A stretch of 64,000 nucleotides of DNA from Gnetum montanum. Lineage: Eukaryota; Streptophyta; Gnetopsida; Gnetales; Gnetaceae. A program made the position numbers and the translations under genes. The notes beneath the pieces were generated by a model. The model was not told the DNA's origin, did not search any database, and was given only the letters and a program-made list of their open reading frames with translations. Positions within the stretch are counted from its first letter, which is position 1. Each line of letters opens with the position of its first letter. The stretch is from NCBI GenBank assembly GCA_015680685.1, contig MNCI01015718.1, positions 140,721 through 204,720 on the forward strand, read 5' to 3'. Below are positions 26,382 through 38,639 of the stretch, one piece after another.

Positions 26382-27346
26382 TGATGAGTGATAAGTACCC
26401 CTACACTCAACCATACAAATCACTAAGCATTCATGTGCGATCTAGTCAAATTATGTGGATTCTACGTCTTCTAGTACATTAGCCTCTAGAAAGTGATCTT
26501 TCCCTAATAGTCATTCATTATCTTCCCAATTACACTTGTGATATTCAAAGGTATGGTTAAGTGTAATCAAGGCATATGATTTTTATTATTTTTATGTTTT
26601 ATGTTTTGGATGCTTGAAACAATGGATGGAAGGAATGAAGTAATTCAATTTCTAATTTAATCTAACAAACTACACCTAACTAATCCTAATATAAGCATAT
26701 ATTCCCACTTGTTGTACACATCCTGAATACGTTTAGTGCTACTAAGTTACCAAACATTAAGGGTTACTGGGATTACCAAGTGCCAAGCATATGCTCAAAG
26801 TGGTTGTACTTATATGCTTAATTAATTACTACTTAATCAAGCTTAGTTTAGCTTAGTTTATCCTAATTAATTATTTAATTACTTAAAGTATTAAAAGAAA
26901 TTACATAAAACATTAAATGCATAAATAATTAATTACTATTTCTAAGTGCTGCAAGGTTTATCAAAAGGCTCGTCTTTATTACTATTCATACTATGGTGCT
27001 TAGGTACATTAGTGCTCAAATAAAGATCCGTACACATTCTGACTCCTATTATGGGCACTTAGAAAATATTCTAACTTCCAAATGACAAAACTATAAGAGC
27101 TTTACTACAGCTATGACAAGACATGACATAAACATGATAAATAAGCATGCATTTATAGACTTTAATATGGAGCTACATCGATAGGGCCTCATAAATGTAG
27201 CAAATGCTATGTTGACTAGGTAACACCATGTCAACAAAGCTATGTCAACAAAGAAACATCATGTCGACAAGGCCACATTGACGGAGGCTCGTCAATGAGG
27301 CTATGTCGGCAAGGGCTCATCGATGTGACACTTTGATGCTTCATCA
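26382..27346 (-). repeat. 3' LTR of element K (LTR B)
   Basis: The + strand runs from TGATGAGTGATAAG to GCTTCATCA, 965 bp. The promoter faces left, with a minus-strand TATA box TCTATAAATGC at about 27146-27157. The upstream array at 27175-27335 is built on ATGTCGACAAGGC and decayed forms (ATGTCAACAAAG, TCGTCAATGAGGC). A minus-strand AATAAAG lies near 26975. Matches LTR F at 49119-49963. Confidence 0.82.
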
Positions 27347-27359
27347 TACCGCCACGACT
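27347..27359 (-). promoter_or_regulatory. Polypurine tract of element K
   Basis: On the minus strand this reads AGTCGTGGCGGTA directly before the LTR start TGATGAAG. Element N has AGTTGTGGGGGTA in the same place, and the sequence beyond is homologous in both. This is the plus-strand primer site of reverse transcription; one C interrupts the G run here. Confidence 0.7.
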
Positions 27360-27610
27360 GAATGAAAACTCATCCTTGAGTTCCTTTACAAAATTAAAAA
27401 GGTATGGGATTATTAACTAACACTTGACACAACCAAAAAATATAACAAAACTGAGTGTCCAAGTGTACATATCAACATCATTACAAAATTTGTGGTGTTC
27501 ATGACACAAAATTGAACATCATGATATGACTACTCAAACTAGATAGCACATCCTTTGATGGCATGAAGATGTTTAAGAAGATCAAACAGTCTCAGGCAGT
27601 GAAGGTTCCA

Positions 27611-28124
27611 NNNNNNNNNNNNNNNNNNNNNNNNNNNNNNNNNNNNNNNNNNNNNNNNNNNNNNNNNNNNNNNNNNNNNNNNNNNNNNNNNNNNNNNNNN
27701 NNNNNNNNNNNNNNNNNNNNNNNNNNNNNNNNNNNNNNNNNNNNNNNNNNNNNNNNNNNNNNNNNNNNNNNNNNNNNNNNNNNNNNNNNNNNNNNNNNNN
27801 NNNNNNNNNNNNNNNNNNNNNNNNNNNNNNNNNNNNNNNNNNNNNNNNNNNNNNNNNNNNNNNNNNNNNNNNNNNNNNNNNNNNNNNNNNNNNNNNNNNN
27901 NNNNNNNNNNNNNNNNNNNNNNNNNNNNNNNNNNNNNNNNNNNNNNNNNNNNNNNNNNNNNNNNNNNNNNNNNNNNNNNNNNNNNNNNNNNNNNNNNNNN
28001 NNNNNNNNNNNNNNNNNNNNNNNNNNNNNNNNNNNNNNNNNNNNNNNNNNNNNNNNNNNNNNNNNNNNNNNNNNNNNNNNNNNNNNNNNNNNNNNNNNNN
28101 NNNNNNNNNNNNNNNNNNNNNNNN
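27611..28124. other. Assembly gap, 514 N
   Basis: Unknown sequence. The right flank begins inside an LTR, so the gap should contain the rest of that LTR. Long reading frames drawn across it are meaningless. Confidence 0.95.
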
Positions 28125-28575
28125 AAAGTAGTCATACTGAGTGTGCTTACTTGTTGAAAATGAATAATTATAAGAAAAACAACATCAATTAACTAAGGAA
28201 AGTGTTCAATAACTATAAATACCATTAATTGCAATAAATGAGCTATTCTGAATGTTGCAAGGTTTATCACAAAGCTGGTCTTTATTTCAAGACACAAGGT
28301 ATGCTCAGGTACACAATGCTTGAATAAAGATCCATTCACTTTATGACCCCTACTGTGGACACTCAGAGATAATTCTAACTTTGAAAAGGAAAAACTGCAA
28401 GAGTTCGGGTAAGGGACTAAGAAAAACTAACTCCGAAATCAAGTGCCCTCATCTCTTATTTATAGGCGATGAGATAAGCTTTGATATTGTATGTCTGATA
28501 TCGCTATGGCACCTCCGATATCATGTACCCAATATCGAGGGTCCGATATTAGGGATCCAATATCGCAACTCATTA
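28125..28575 (-). repeat. Partial Athila-type LTR H, left part lost in gap
   Basis: This matches the right half of the other LTRs: the CTACAAGG-like GTTGCAAGGTTTATCACAAAG segment near 28252, a CTTTATTTC polyA-signal complement, and a minus-strand TATA box CCTATAAATAAGAG at about 28450-28464. An array of GATATC/CCAATATCG words follows at 28475-28570. It ends CTCATTA at 28575. It sits inside element K beside the extra frame. Whether it is a solo LTR or belongs to another nested element cannot be told because of the gap. Confidence 0.7.
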
Positions 28576-28589
28576 GTAGTGAATCTCTA

Positions 28590-30954
28590 GTTTTGACCAT
28601 GGTTGTCCTATAGTCAACATAGCCAGGTTTGTGTATTGGAGGTTGGCGATCTCCATGTATTCAATCATCTCTTCTATTTGTAACTCCTTCAAGCAAATTT
28701 CTTATTTATTGTATTGATCAATCTTATCAATGATGGATTACAATAATTTACATCCTTATTGGAGTTGATAAAGGGTCTTGTTCACCTTTTTCTTCATCAC
28801 TTGAATGTGTTTCTCATTTATTTCATTTTGTGGGCCAACCTAGTCTCTGTAGTGATTTTTGACTCTCTCAAATTTGAGAGCCTTTAATTTCTAGGTAGCT
28901 ACTTCTATTGTAGTCTTTTAAGAAAGGGCACAGACCTCCTTCATGAAGAGGTTTATGTTCTTAGCTGCTAAGCTTCTTCTTAACTTTATATTTGCCCTAG
29001 CTAGTTGCTCCTATTATTGATTGATAAAATCAATCAATTTTTGTTTATGTGCATCAACATTTTGTAGGTAAATATTTTCTATGGTCAGCTAAACATTCTC
29101 CTCGTAGGTCAGATTTAAGGCCTTCTAAAATTAATGTTGGATGGCCTATGCCAAGGATCAGTAGAACACCACCATCTTCATCATACCCTCAACCCCTTTC
29201 AACCTAGTGTGAAACTGTTCAATAACTTCATCTCTTATCAATGCTAGGTTGAGAAATGCAAGATTGGCAATCTAGGCTCTCAGTTCAGTAACTTTCATAA
29301 CCATGCCTTCATTCAGCTCCTTGCTTATTTTGAGTTGCCCTTCCAAAATAATATTCTTTACTCTAGGAGCTCCAACTAGGTTGTAGTTATAATATCTATA
29401 AGATCAAAGGCATCCAAAAGTAGTTTCCTATTTCCTACCAATTGGTCCAGTAGTTGTTCATGTTGTGTTGTGCTTAGTCTACCGCTTATGGTCCATGTGG
29501 ATGTCTACACATCTTTAAGTGTAGTGACATTTGGTACAGACATTGTAGGTGCATTGAGAGTCTCAATGATTCTACTAGCAACCACCTCTACTACTGTTTC
29601 GTGCCCTTGGTGCTACATCACTAGTACTATTGCCTCCTCACCCTCCTCCAAGCACACTAAAAAGGTTGTGATGTTTCCAAAAATCTCTAAGAGTTGCTAG
29701 TATTTTGAGAAAGATACCATTACCTCTCTAGTGTTAGTATTTGACCTCATGGACAACTACATTTGTTGGGTAGTGAACATAGATCCATCTCCTTCCATAT
29801 AGCTTACCATTCAAGCCACCTCATTCAAGTGACTCATTGTGGGCTAGTACATAGATGGGTCTCCACTACTTGTGCCTACTTATTACTCTTGCTTGCTCAA
29901 GAGCCATTTTTACAACTCACACAATCGTTGGGATGCTACAATGATGTTTATTACTATTTTTTGAGTGGTAGGTGGAGGTGGTGACATCTACTTCTCTTCT
30001 TGGATTATTGTTGAAGGAGTTTTGTCCTTCATCATCTCCACCTAATTAGTAGTTCAAGCTTGTTAGATAACATCATTAGTATAGAAGGCTATTCCTTCCC
30101 GTTGACATAGTTTTTTTAATGAGGCATGGGAAAGGGACTACATTCCTTCCACATTCATTCTCCTTGAATTGCTTCTCTATCTCTAGGTAAATTAGTTGTG
30201 GAAGGTTGATCAAGAATCTTCCACTTAGAGAGGCACACGCATGGGGTAGAAAAGTCAATGATCTTCTTGGGCCTCACTATGGAATTTAGGTAAAAGGCTA
30301 CAATCTTGTAATGGATTTTTTTGCTAGTGTGAGCATGTCGTACTCCTTACAGTCAACACCATAGCACCACTAAACCCATTCCTCTTTAAAGTTGGGATTG
30401 ACCTACATTAGAAACTCAGTGAGATTCATTCCAATTTTAAGCAACCCAAGTGCCTCTGCAATGGCTTACAATGAGGACACTAAAATATCCTTGATCTTGA
30501 TTGTTGAACCTAACTGCTTGTTGCTTCCAAATAGGAACATCTCTCCCATATACCACTTTCCACTAAAAGTGATAATTGGCCACATGGGAGAAGTCTTCAG
30601 TTGGTCATGTACCTCTTTAGGTGCTTACTCTAAGAAAGAGCCAAAGTTCAACTCTTGGAGCATTTTTTCCTAGACCTCCCTTGATCTAATTTAGTTTAGC
30701 CAAGCTTCCATCATGGTCACCTCAAGGCTCTCTTGTTGAGCTAGTGCCTCATCTCAGTGGGAATGTTCTAGTGCTATTACCTATTCTAGAATCTAATGAA
30801 TAAACTCCACTTCAGCCTCCTCCCTAAGAGGTCTTGTAGCATGGGTTATGATTAATTATTCCTAGCCCTATTTTTGGCCCCTTCCCATTCTTGGTTGGTT
30901 TTCCCTTGGTTGAGATGGTCCTCCTTCTTGTGTGTGTTTTCCTTTTGATTCCAT
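28590..30954 (-). pseudogene. Extra degenerate reading frame of element K, env-like position
   Basis: From the ATG at 30954 (MESKGKHTQEGG) a single frame stays protein-like to at least 30076, with roughly a dozen in-frame stops. It includes MWPIITFSGKWYMGEMFLFG, GSTIKIKDILV, LGLLKIGMNLTEFLM and the open piece 30258-30076 (RFLINLPQLIYLEIEKQFKE). Protein-like sequence with coiled-coil-like composition continues to about 28600 (QLVGNRKLLLDAFDLIDII near 29400; KELQIEEMIEYMEIANLQ near 28650). It lies on the sense strand between integrase and 3' LTR, where Athila elements carry an env-like frame, but I see no convincing membrane anchor and cannot name the family. Element N lacks this segment. Confidence 0.5.
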
Positions 30955-31129
30955 CTATAGTCACAACTCATCTGTGGATTAGTAGATATAATCTGTAACT
31001 TAGAATATTTAGATACCTTATCTTATTAATTATTTACACTTCACTATGGTTGGATCATGGTGGATTGATTATTTTATTAATATTATTATTTTATTAATTT
31101 TTTTTATTGTATGTGTTACCAGAGCTTGT

Positions 31130-32780
31130 TGGAAAGATTTAACTTCTTGTAATTTGACGTTTATGAAGTTCCAAAAAAGTCAAGGATATGATCAAATCAT
31201 TAAATAGGATCTTTGAAAGTTCAAAAATTCGAAAATTTCATGGAGAATATGTAAATTGAAGAAAATACTTAAAGGAGCATGCAGCCAGATATAGAAGATG
31301 GATGCACAAAAGATTCTAATTATAATAATGCCTAAGAATAAGGTACTTAATGAACCCAACCAAGAGATATGCAAGTGGATGCTCTCCATAGCAAGCACAT
31401 GTCTTATTTGCCATTGCATAACCTCAACCCAATGAGTTTATGGCCCCATAAGTGATTAATGATTTATGAAAGTTAAAGACTAAAACATAGAAGATTCTAC
31501 TAAAGAATTTAAATATGTCAGATAAAGACACCAAACAAGAACATGAACATGAGTAGTGAGGTAAGTTATGAGTAGCATAGATGGATGATGAAGAATATGG
31601 AATGAAGTTCCAAATTGAGGTCATAAGAAGTCCTTTATGGATTTGTGTTTAAATGACTTGATAAGATCCATCCTCAGTCTAGACCAAAACCAACCACTTT
31701 TAATTACTTCACATTACTACTCCAAGACTACTCCACCCCCTTGAGAAATAAGAGTGCTCCCACAAAATAACCACCATTCCTTAAAGAGAAGCAAAGAGAA
31801 GAAAAAAGTAAGTGAGGGCCTTAGTTAGAGGGGAACTTTAGGCATGGGTAACTTGTCTTTCTAGTCGCATAACCAGTACTTGTAGCTCATTTATTTATTT
31901 AAGGGGTGTGCTTGAATTCCCACCATTTTTTCCTTTTCTTTTTAATTTTAATTTTATTCTTTTTGAATGGAAACCACACCATGAAAAGACTTATTTAACT
32001 TCCCGTTTATGGTCGATAGAGAATGGTAAGAAATCTATGAATACACTCATGCACCAAAATAAGTAGAAGAGTACAGAGAGTATGGAGTTCCCTTGAAGTC
32101 ACACCATGTGCAAACCTTTGAATCCTTCCTAATTCTAGAAACCACCAAGGTTACAAATTTATTAAAGTTTTATTTAATGAAATGAACCTCATATTCCCAA
32201 AACGAGAAAAACCATAGATTTTTGTGGATGGGTGGATGTCGTGGACTCACTGCCTATTCCATGAGAATGAAACCATGCCTTAGTCATTGGTACAAAAATT
32301 CAAAAATTGAAGCTATAAATTAGTAAACAAAAAAATTAAGCACAAACCACCGTTAGCAATAGTTACAACACAACTATGTCCTGTTGACATAAAACATGCT
32401 TATTAACAAAAGTTAGAAAATCACACTAAAATAAAGTAAAATATATAATGGTAAACTATTCAAAAAAAAAATTAAATGTACTAATGATGTTGTAAAACAA
32501 AAATTGGTGTAGAATAGAAAAAGGTTTTAAAATCAAAAATGTGTAAAATAAACAATTTTCAAAAAAGCAAAAATTTGTAAAAAAAAAATAAACTAGAAAA
32601 ACTAAGGAGCCACATATATGATTAGCATGGATGGCCATCTCCCCCAAAACTAAGTTGAAAAGAGGATATCCAAAAAATTGAGCATGGTTATGCATTCATT
32701 GAGGCATTTCTTTCACTAGCTTGCATGGGTTTATGGAAAGGCTTGACTTGTTGTGTGTTGACTCGCTACTTTTGTTTGAG
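31130..32780 (-). other. Noncoding segment downstream of integrase in K, shared with N
   Basis: No gene seen. The segment is recognisably the same as 37200-38640 in element N: for example GGGCCTTAGTTAGAGG near 31817 and 37713, TTTAGGCATGG, and AAACCACACCATGAAAAGAC near 31971 with its match near 37870. It defines a conserved untranslated region between integrase and the 3' end. Confidence 0.65.
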
Positions 32781-32789
32781 CTCCCAGGT

Positions 32790-34614
32790 TTGTAGATCAA
32801 CATGACCCTAAAAGAAAAGGTTTCATAAATGATATAAGGCCCTTCCCACAACATCTAGAACTTAGTTCATTGAGGTACATGTATGGGGTTCTAGTAGAGA
32901 ATCTTATCTCCCAGTTGAAATTTCTCTTTCCGTACTCTAAGGTCATGACACTTTTTATTGAATGTCTTCCATATGCACTTCATTCAAGGATAGGGCTACC
33001 AATTGATTTTCATCTATCACATTCAAGTTGATTAATCTTTCATTTTATGATAGGCTTAGGTCAAGGTCCAATTCACAGGTTATTGAAAGTGTATGAAGCT
33101 TGGATTAGATAGGTAGAGTTGGTAATTTTTTGTACAATAGCTCATAGGAAGAGTAGCCTATAGGAAATTTCTATGTTGAGCAGTATGGCTAGAGGGAATT
33201 GTTTAATTTTATGCTCTAGTCTCTCTTATATTTGCTAATAGTTCTCCTTAGGATCTTCATGATCTCCTTATTAGTAACTTCTGCTTAACCATTGGCTTGG
33301 AGGTGGCAAGGTGTTGTTAAGTTATATTCAACCCCCAAGCATTGCATAAGCTTACAAAAAGTAGCACCTATAAAATGAGTTCCATTGTTAGAAATCAATG
33401 CACATGGCACCCCAAACCTATTCACAACATTTTTTTGTACAAACTACATAGTAGTGGGTGATGTATAGTTAATGAGAGCTACTACTTCTACCCATTTTAT
33501 GTAGTAATCAATAACAATGATTATACATGCCTTTCCATTTGACATTGGTGTGATGGAACCCATGAAGTCGATGCCCCATATGTCAAAGGGTTCTAATAAT
33601 TAAATCCACTATTGAAGCCCCTTCGTTCATGTAGTCATCCCACCATCTCATTAACAGCATTCACAAGAGCATCCAAATTGGTGGGTGTCCTTGAAGATGG
33701 TTGGCCAATAATACCCTTTCATTAGGATCTTAATGTTGTGCATCTCCCAAAAAAGTGGCCCCCACAAGAACCATCATAACCATCTTAGAGAATATGCAAT
33801 TGATTAGCATCAGGTACACACCAATGAACTAGGCCATCAATGCATACCTTGTAAGGGTGTCTATTGATTTCTATGAAGTTTTTGGCTTGATGAAGAAAAT
33901 GTTGTTTCTTCTTGTAGTCCAAATCTTGTGACATCTCTTGAGTAAGAAGATAAGTGAGTATGCCATCATATCATTTTGGTTCTATAGATATTTGTTCATT
34001 TATTGCACCAACAAAGAGAAGTTCATTAGAAAATTGGTCAGAGAATGAGCTCTCCTCCTCTTTATTATCCCATTGTACCCGAAACAAGTGATCAGCAACC
34101 ACATTCTCAATCCCTTTTCAATCTACCGTAATAAGATCGAATTCTTATAAGATCACCAACCACCATATGATAGGGGGGCTCATCGTTGACTTGTTCATGA
34201 GGAAGTAAATGGCACTATTATCAGTGTGCACAAACACTTTATATCTAAGCACATAGTACCTAAACTTCTCTAAAGCATACACCACCACCATTAGTTATTT
34301 TTCCATTATGGTGTAATTCAACTGTGCAACCACAATGCTTCCACGTATGTAGTGGATATAATATGAACATGTCTTGTCATCCAATTGTGTAAGCATGGCT
34401 CCAAAGGCATAGTTTGATGTATCTATCATGATATGAAATGTTCTAGACTAGTCAAGTGCTCGTAGAATTAAAGTCTCTAAGAGCTTTTGCTTGAAGCTCT
34501 AGAATGCTTTTTGCATTCATTGGTCCAAATAAATAAAAAAAATTTCTTTGTTAGCTTGACCAAAAAATTTCTAATCTTATAGAAATTTTCTATGAATCAT
34601 CGGTAGTAGCTAGT
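32790..34614 (-). pseudogene. RNase H and integrase of element K, decayed
   Basis: Reading leftward, RNase H is seen at 34450-34000 (FHIMIDTSNYAFGAMLTQLDD, a degraded HTDN, GIENVVADHL), then an integrase zinc-finger region near 33820-33700. The core follows at about 33580-33100: WGIDFMGSI with the first Asp, then SNNGTHF where the second catalytic Asp is Asn, TTPCHLQANG, and a YSSYELLY-like C-terminal motif near 33130. Frames shift and stops are common. The pol frame is cut at 34614 by insertion of element N; it resumes at 45390 with RT. Confidence 0.8.
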
Positions 34615-35619
34615 GGATGAGCGACGAGGTACCCCTACGCTCAATCATACGAATACGAGCATTTCACGCACAATCTGGTCAAATTCCAAGAACTAAGTGC
34701 TTATGCATCCTTGTGGAATAAGGATGGGTTGGTTGATTGTTGTCTTCCTAAGCTTACATGTATGTAATGATTGTATGGTTAAGTAAGCTTGAGGCATATG
34801 ATTTTTATAGCTTTTATGTTTTTATGTCCTGCACTAGTAGGGAAGGAGAGAGGTAACTAAGTGACTAATTTAACTTAACTACTCATTAACTAAGTTCTAA
34901 CTAATCCTAACACCAACATATGTTCTCACTTTTCGTACACATCCTAAACTAGTGCAACACTGCTGGGATTACCAAACGCTAATCGTTACTGGGTTACCAA
35001 GCGTTACACCCATGCTCAAAGTGGTCATGCTTGTGTAATTTAACGATTTTCTTAATTGATCAAAATTAATTACTATGCTAATAATAGAAATGTATAGTTA
35101 ATAAAATAAAATAAATGCATAAGAAAATAAAATAAAAGAAATGCATAAGAAAAAAAATCTCAAGTGCTACAAGGATGAATCAAAGAGCTTGTCTTTATTA
35201 CCGTACACAAGGTGTGCTTAGGTACACAATGCTCAAATAAATATCTATCTATACTTAGACCTCCTATTGTGGGCACTTTGAAAATACTCTAACTTTCAAA
35301 CAAACTACAAGAGTTTTGCTACTTGACTGCTAAAAGACTTTTTTTTCCCAATTATGCACTTGGGTACTATATTTATAAACTTGGGAGCAACTACTCTAAT
35401 AATTAGAGTAACCGCTCTAATAATTAGAATAATCGCTAAAGTAACTGCTAGAGTAACCACTCTAATAATTAGAATAACCGTTANCCACTCTAATAATTAG
35501 AATAACTGTTAGAGTAACTGCTAGAGTAACCACTCAAGTAATTAGAGTAACTACTAGAGCAATCGCTAGAGCAACTGCTCTAATAATTAGAATAACTGCT
35601 AGGGTAACCACTCTCATCA
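34615..35619 (-). repeat. 3' LTR of element N (LTR C)
   Basis: The + strand runs from GGATGAGCGACGAGG (first T changed to G) to CTCTCATCA. A minus-strand TATA box TTTATAAATATAG lies at about 35367-35379. The array of CTCTAATAATTAGAG and GCTAGAGTAAC units fills 35391-35615, about twice as long as in LTR E. Part of the excess surrounds the N at 35484, flanked by a 27-bp near-exact duplication, so true length is uncertain. Confidence 0.85.
35457..35511. other. Single N flanked by a near-exact duplication
   Basis: The 27 bases before the N at 35484 recur after it with one C-to-T difference. As at 3052 this suggests an unmerged contig overlap, though within a tandem array a genuine repeat is also possible. 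Confidence 0.6.
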
Positions 35620-35632
35620 TACCCCCACAACT
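35620..35632 (-). promoter_or_regulatory. Polypurine tract of element N
   Basis: The minus strand reads AGTTGTGGGGGTA immediately before the LTR start TGATGAGAG. The position and G run are those of a polypurine tract that primes plus-strand DNA synthesis. The sequence beyond (TTTTCATTTAGT on the minus strand) is also conserved in K. Confidence 0.78.
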
Positions 35633-36268
35633 AAATGAAAACTCATCCTCAAGTTCTTTACAAAATATTAGAAATGTATGGGATTATTGACTAATTAACA
35701 ACTGACGATGAAATGTGATGAAAAATTCAACATGCCCAGTGAACAGATCAATAAGCATATTATAGCATTAGTGTTCATGACCATTGTGGTGAACACTCAT
35801 ACATAAATGACATCCAAGATTTTATTTCGTAGTTTGAAGAGAAAAAGAGAGAGAGAAAGAAGATGGAGTGTGTTGCCACCAATGCCGAGATTGCACCTTC
35901 TGTTGTTTATACATAGCCATTCCACCAAACTTGCTCCTTTCGTAAATGCTCCAATTCTTGTCCATCTTGAGTGCTTCCTCCAAGCCTAATCCATTGTATG
36001 TATCATCACCATTTGCACACACAACACATTCATAAATGAGCAAGGATAGATAATCTATAATGTAGTTGATACCTTGCCTTGATATGAAGCACATTGGCTG
36101 AGTTGTGGTTATGGCAGAAACTAGTTCAGAGATTTATCACTAGCAACTACCCAAGGTGTAAGGGTTAGGTAATTAGTAAAATGGAAAAAATTAAAAAAAT
36201 TGTGCCGGGGCCCCCACGACTAAGAGTGAACCTCCGGTAGCTATAAAATGGAAAAACATGAGGAACAA

Positions 36269-37146
36269 TGATGAGTGGCAAGGTACCCCTACACTCAACC
36301 ATACGAATACGAGTGTAGCACGCACAATCTAGTCGAACTCCACAGACTAAGTGCCTACATGCCTTATGGAACACTTAAGGTTAATCATTCGTTGTCTTCC
36401 TAGACTTATTTGTATTTGTCACGGTTGTATAGTTAAGTAAGTCTAAGGTATATGATTTTTATGTCTTTTCGGTTTTTATCTCCTATGCTAATGAGGTGAA
36501 GGGTGAAGAGACTAATTAACTAACCTTAATTAACTAACTAAGCCTTAATTAACCTAACATCAGTATCCGTTCCCACTTACCATTCACACCCTGAACCAAT
36601 ACAACCTTGGTTACCAAACGCTAGCCGTTGCTGGGATTACCAAGCATAACGCACGTGCTCGAAGTGGTCGTACTGAATGCACTTAACTAGGAGAGAAGGG
36701 TTGAGAGAGATTTAATGAACTAAGAAAGCATTTAAATGATAAACAATAAATAATAGTAAATAAAATCCTATTTAGCCCATTCCATGCACTGCAAGGTTTA
36801 TCCAAGAATTTTTTCTTTATTTCCATACACAAACTTGTGTTCAGGTACAATATTTGCTCAAATAAAGATCCATTCACTTTGGAGCTCCTACTACGAACAC
36901 ATGGAAATTATTCTATCTCTGGAGAGGTAAAATTGCCAGAGTTTCACTATGGTCTAGGCCTAGACTAAGAAACAAGGGAGAGCCACCTCTTATTTAGAGA
37001 TTTGGCGACGCACTGCGTTATCGCGTATGCGATATCACAGGGGACGATGCAATATCGTGTACGCGATATTGCGGGGGATGCGATATCATGGCAGACGCAA
37101 TATCGCGTACACGATATTGCTGTCCATGCAATATCATGACCCATCA
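36269..37146 (-). mobile_element. Solo LTR D with perfect 5-bp target duplication
   Basis: The + strand starts TGATGAGTGGCAAGG and ends ATGACCCATCA, 878 bp. It is flanked on both sides by AACAA (36264-36268 and 37147-37151), and no primer site or polypurine tract adjoins. Family landmarks: doubled TGGG-TTACCAA near 36605-36640, AATAAAG complement near 36815, and a minus-strand TATA-like CTAAATAAGAG near 36988. The array at 37005-37140 contains two 24-bp palindromic units (GCAATATCG ... CGATATTGC) that are exact reverse complements of each other. The perfect target copies make it the latest clear insertion in this nest. Confidence 0.88.
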
Positions 37147-37151
37147 AACAA

Positions 37152-38639
37152 GAAAGATAAAAAAAATCATCAACAACACGAATAAAATGGATGTCATGGA
37201 TGGTGATGAAACAAGAAATGATTGATTGCAAGAAATGTTTAAGGGAAAGAAGTTAACAAGTGCACTTAAAAGAAATGCCAGTGAATCCTCCCCAAAGGAG
37301 GCTCATGCCCTTTATGCCTTGAAAAACCACCCACAAACCAAAAAGTCCATAGTCTCTAGGAATGTTATTTGGAATCAAGAGTTAAAAGCTTACCCACAAG
37401 AATTCACCAAAGAAAAATAATGCATCAACCTAGAATGGACTAATGATAAAACCGACAATGAGGTGGAAAATGGGAAGAAAGATGGAGAGGAGAGAATGGA
37501 ATGGAATCCCAAGAACAAGGTTGTGTAAAGCCCCTTGTGTATTTCATGGTTAAGATAACTAAGTAGAACTCATCCAAAATCTAGACTCAAACCAACCACA
37601 TTCAGTGACCTCGCATCAACACACTTGACCAATCCATCCACTTGAACCAACAAGAATGCTTCCACAAAGAGTTAGCACCATTCTGAGGAGAGCGAGATGG
37701 AGAAGTAGGAAGCGAGAAAGGGCCTTAGTTAGAGGGAACCTTTAGGCATGGTTAACATGTCTTTCCAATACCATAACCAACGCTTGTAGTCCATATAGCT
37801 TTATTATGTCTAAGGGGTGTGATTTGAATTCTTACCTTTTTCTCTTTTTCTTTTCTTATGTTTATGCATGAGAACCACACCATGCAAAGACTTATTTTTA
37901 TTCACTAAGCTTCCTGATATTTGAACAATTTTAGAATGATGAAAAACCCAAGAAAAAGCATCCAAGCACCCAAGAGAATGGCCAACACCAATTCATCGAA
38001 TCCCCTTGAAGTCACACCCTTTTCATCCTTTAAGTCTTTTCTTGATTTGAAAAATACCTAGCCACTAATTCATTAATAAGTTTACTTAGAAAAATGGGAC
38101 TGTACAATTCCAAGCCAAAGGAGACCATAGAGTCGTATGGATGAGTGGATGGCATGGACTCATTACCTGTGTTACCAAAAGAACCATACCTTAATATCAA
38201 CATCATAATTCAAAGGTAAAAATCAAACATTAGCAATCAATATGATATAATTCAATCCACCATCATGAGAACTTATTAGATGATGAATAAAAGTAAATCA
38301 AGAAAATAAAGAAATAGTAAAAAAATGAATGATGGTGTTAAACAAAAAATAAGAAAAGTTGAAAGAATGTGTAAAAAAAATGTGTAAAACAAAAATACAA
38401 AATGAACTAAGGTCCTAGAATGGTTAGCATAGGTGGCCATCTCCCCCATGACTAAGTTGGAAGAAGAAGATCCAAAATAGTGAGTAGGGTTGTCCATCAA
38501 GAAAGGTAGCATGTGTATTGGCTATCCTAAACTCCTAGAAAGGTTTGGTCTGTTGCACATTGACCAAAAGTTTCTTATCTAGGCTCTCAGGTTTGTATAT
38601 TTTCATGGCCCCTGAGGAAAAGTTACATAAATAATATAA
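37152..38639 (-). other. 3' untranslated segment of element N
   Basis: No gene seen. It is homologous to 31130-32780 of K and links the integrase end to the 3' terminus. The short frame at 37226-37420 on + is not supported by anything else. Confidence 0.6.

Noticed and set aside
27539-28192. Long frames of about 200 codons on both strands
   Set aside because: They consist almost wholly of N-gap positions.
36190-36240. CCCCCACGACT word resembling an LTR polypurine-tract edge
   Set aside because: It resembles the tract next to LTRs B and C, but no LTR end follows; too little to call another element.
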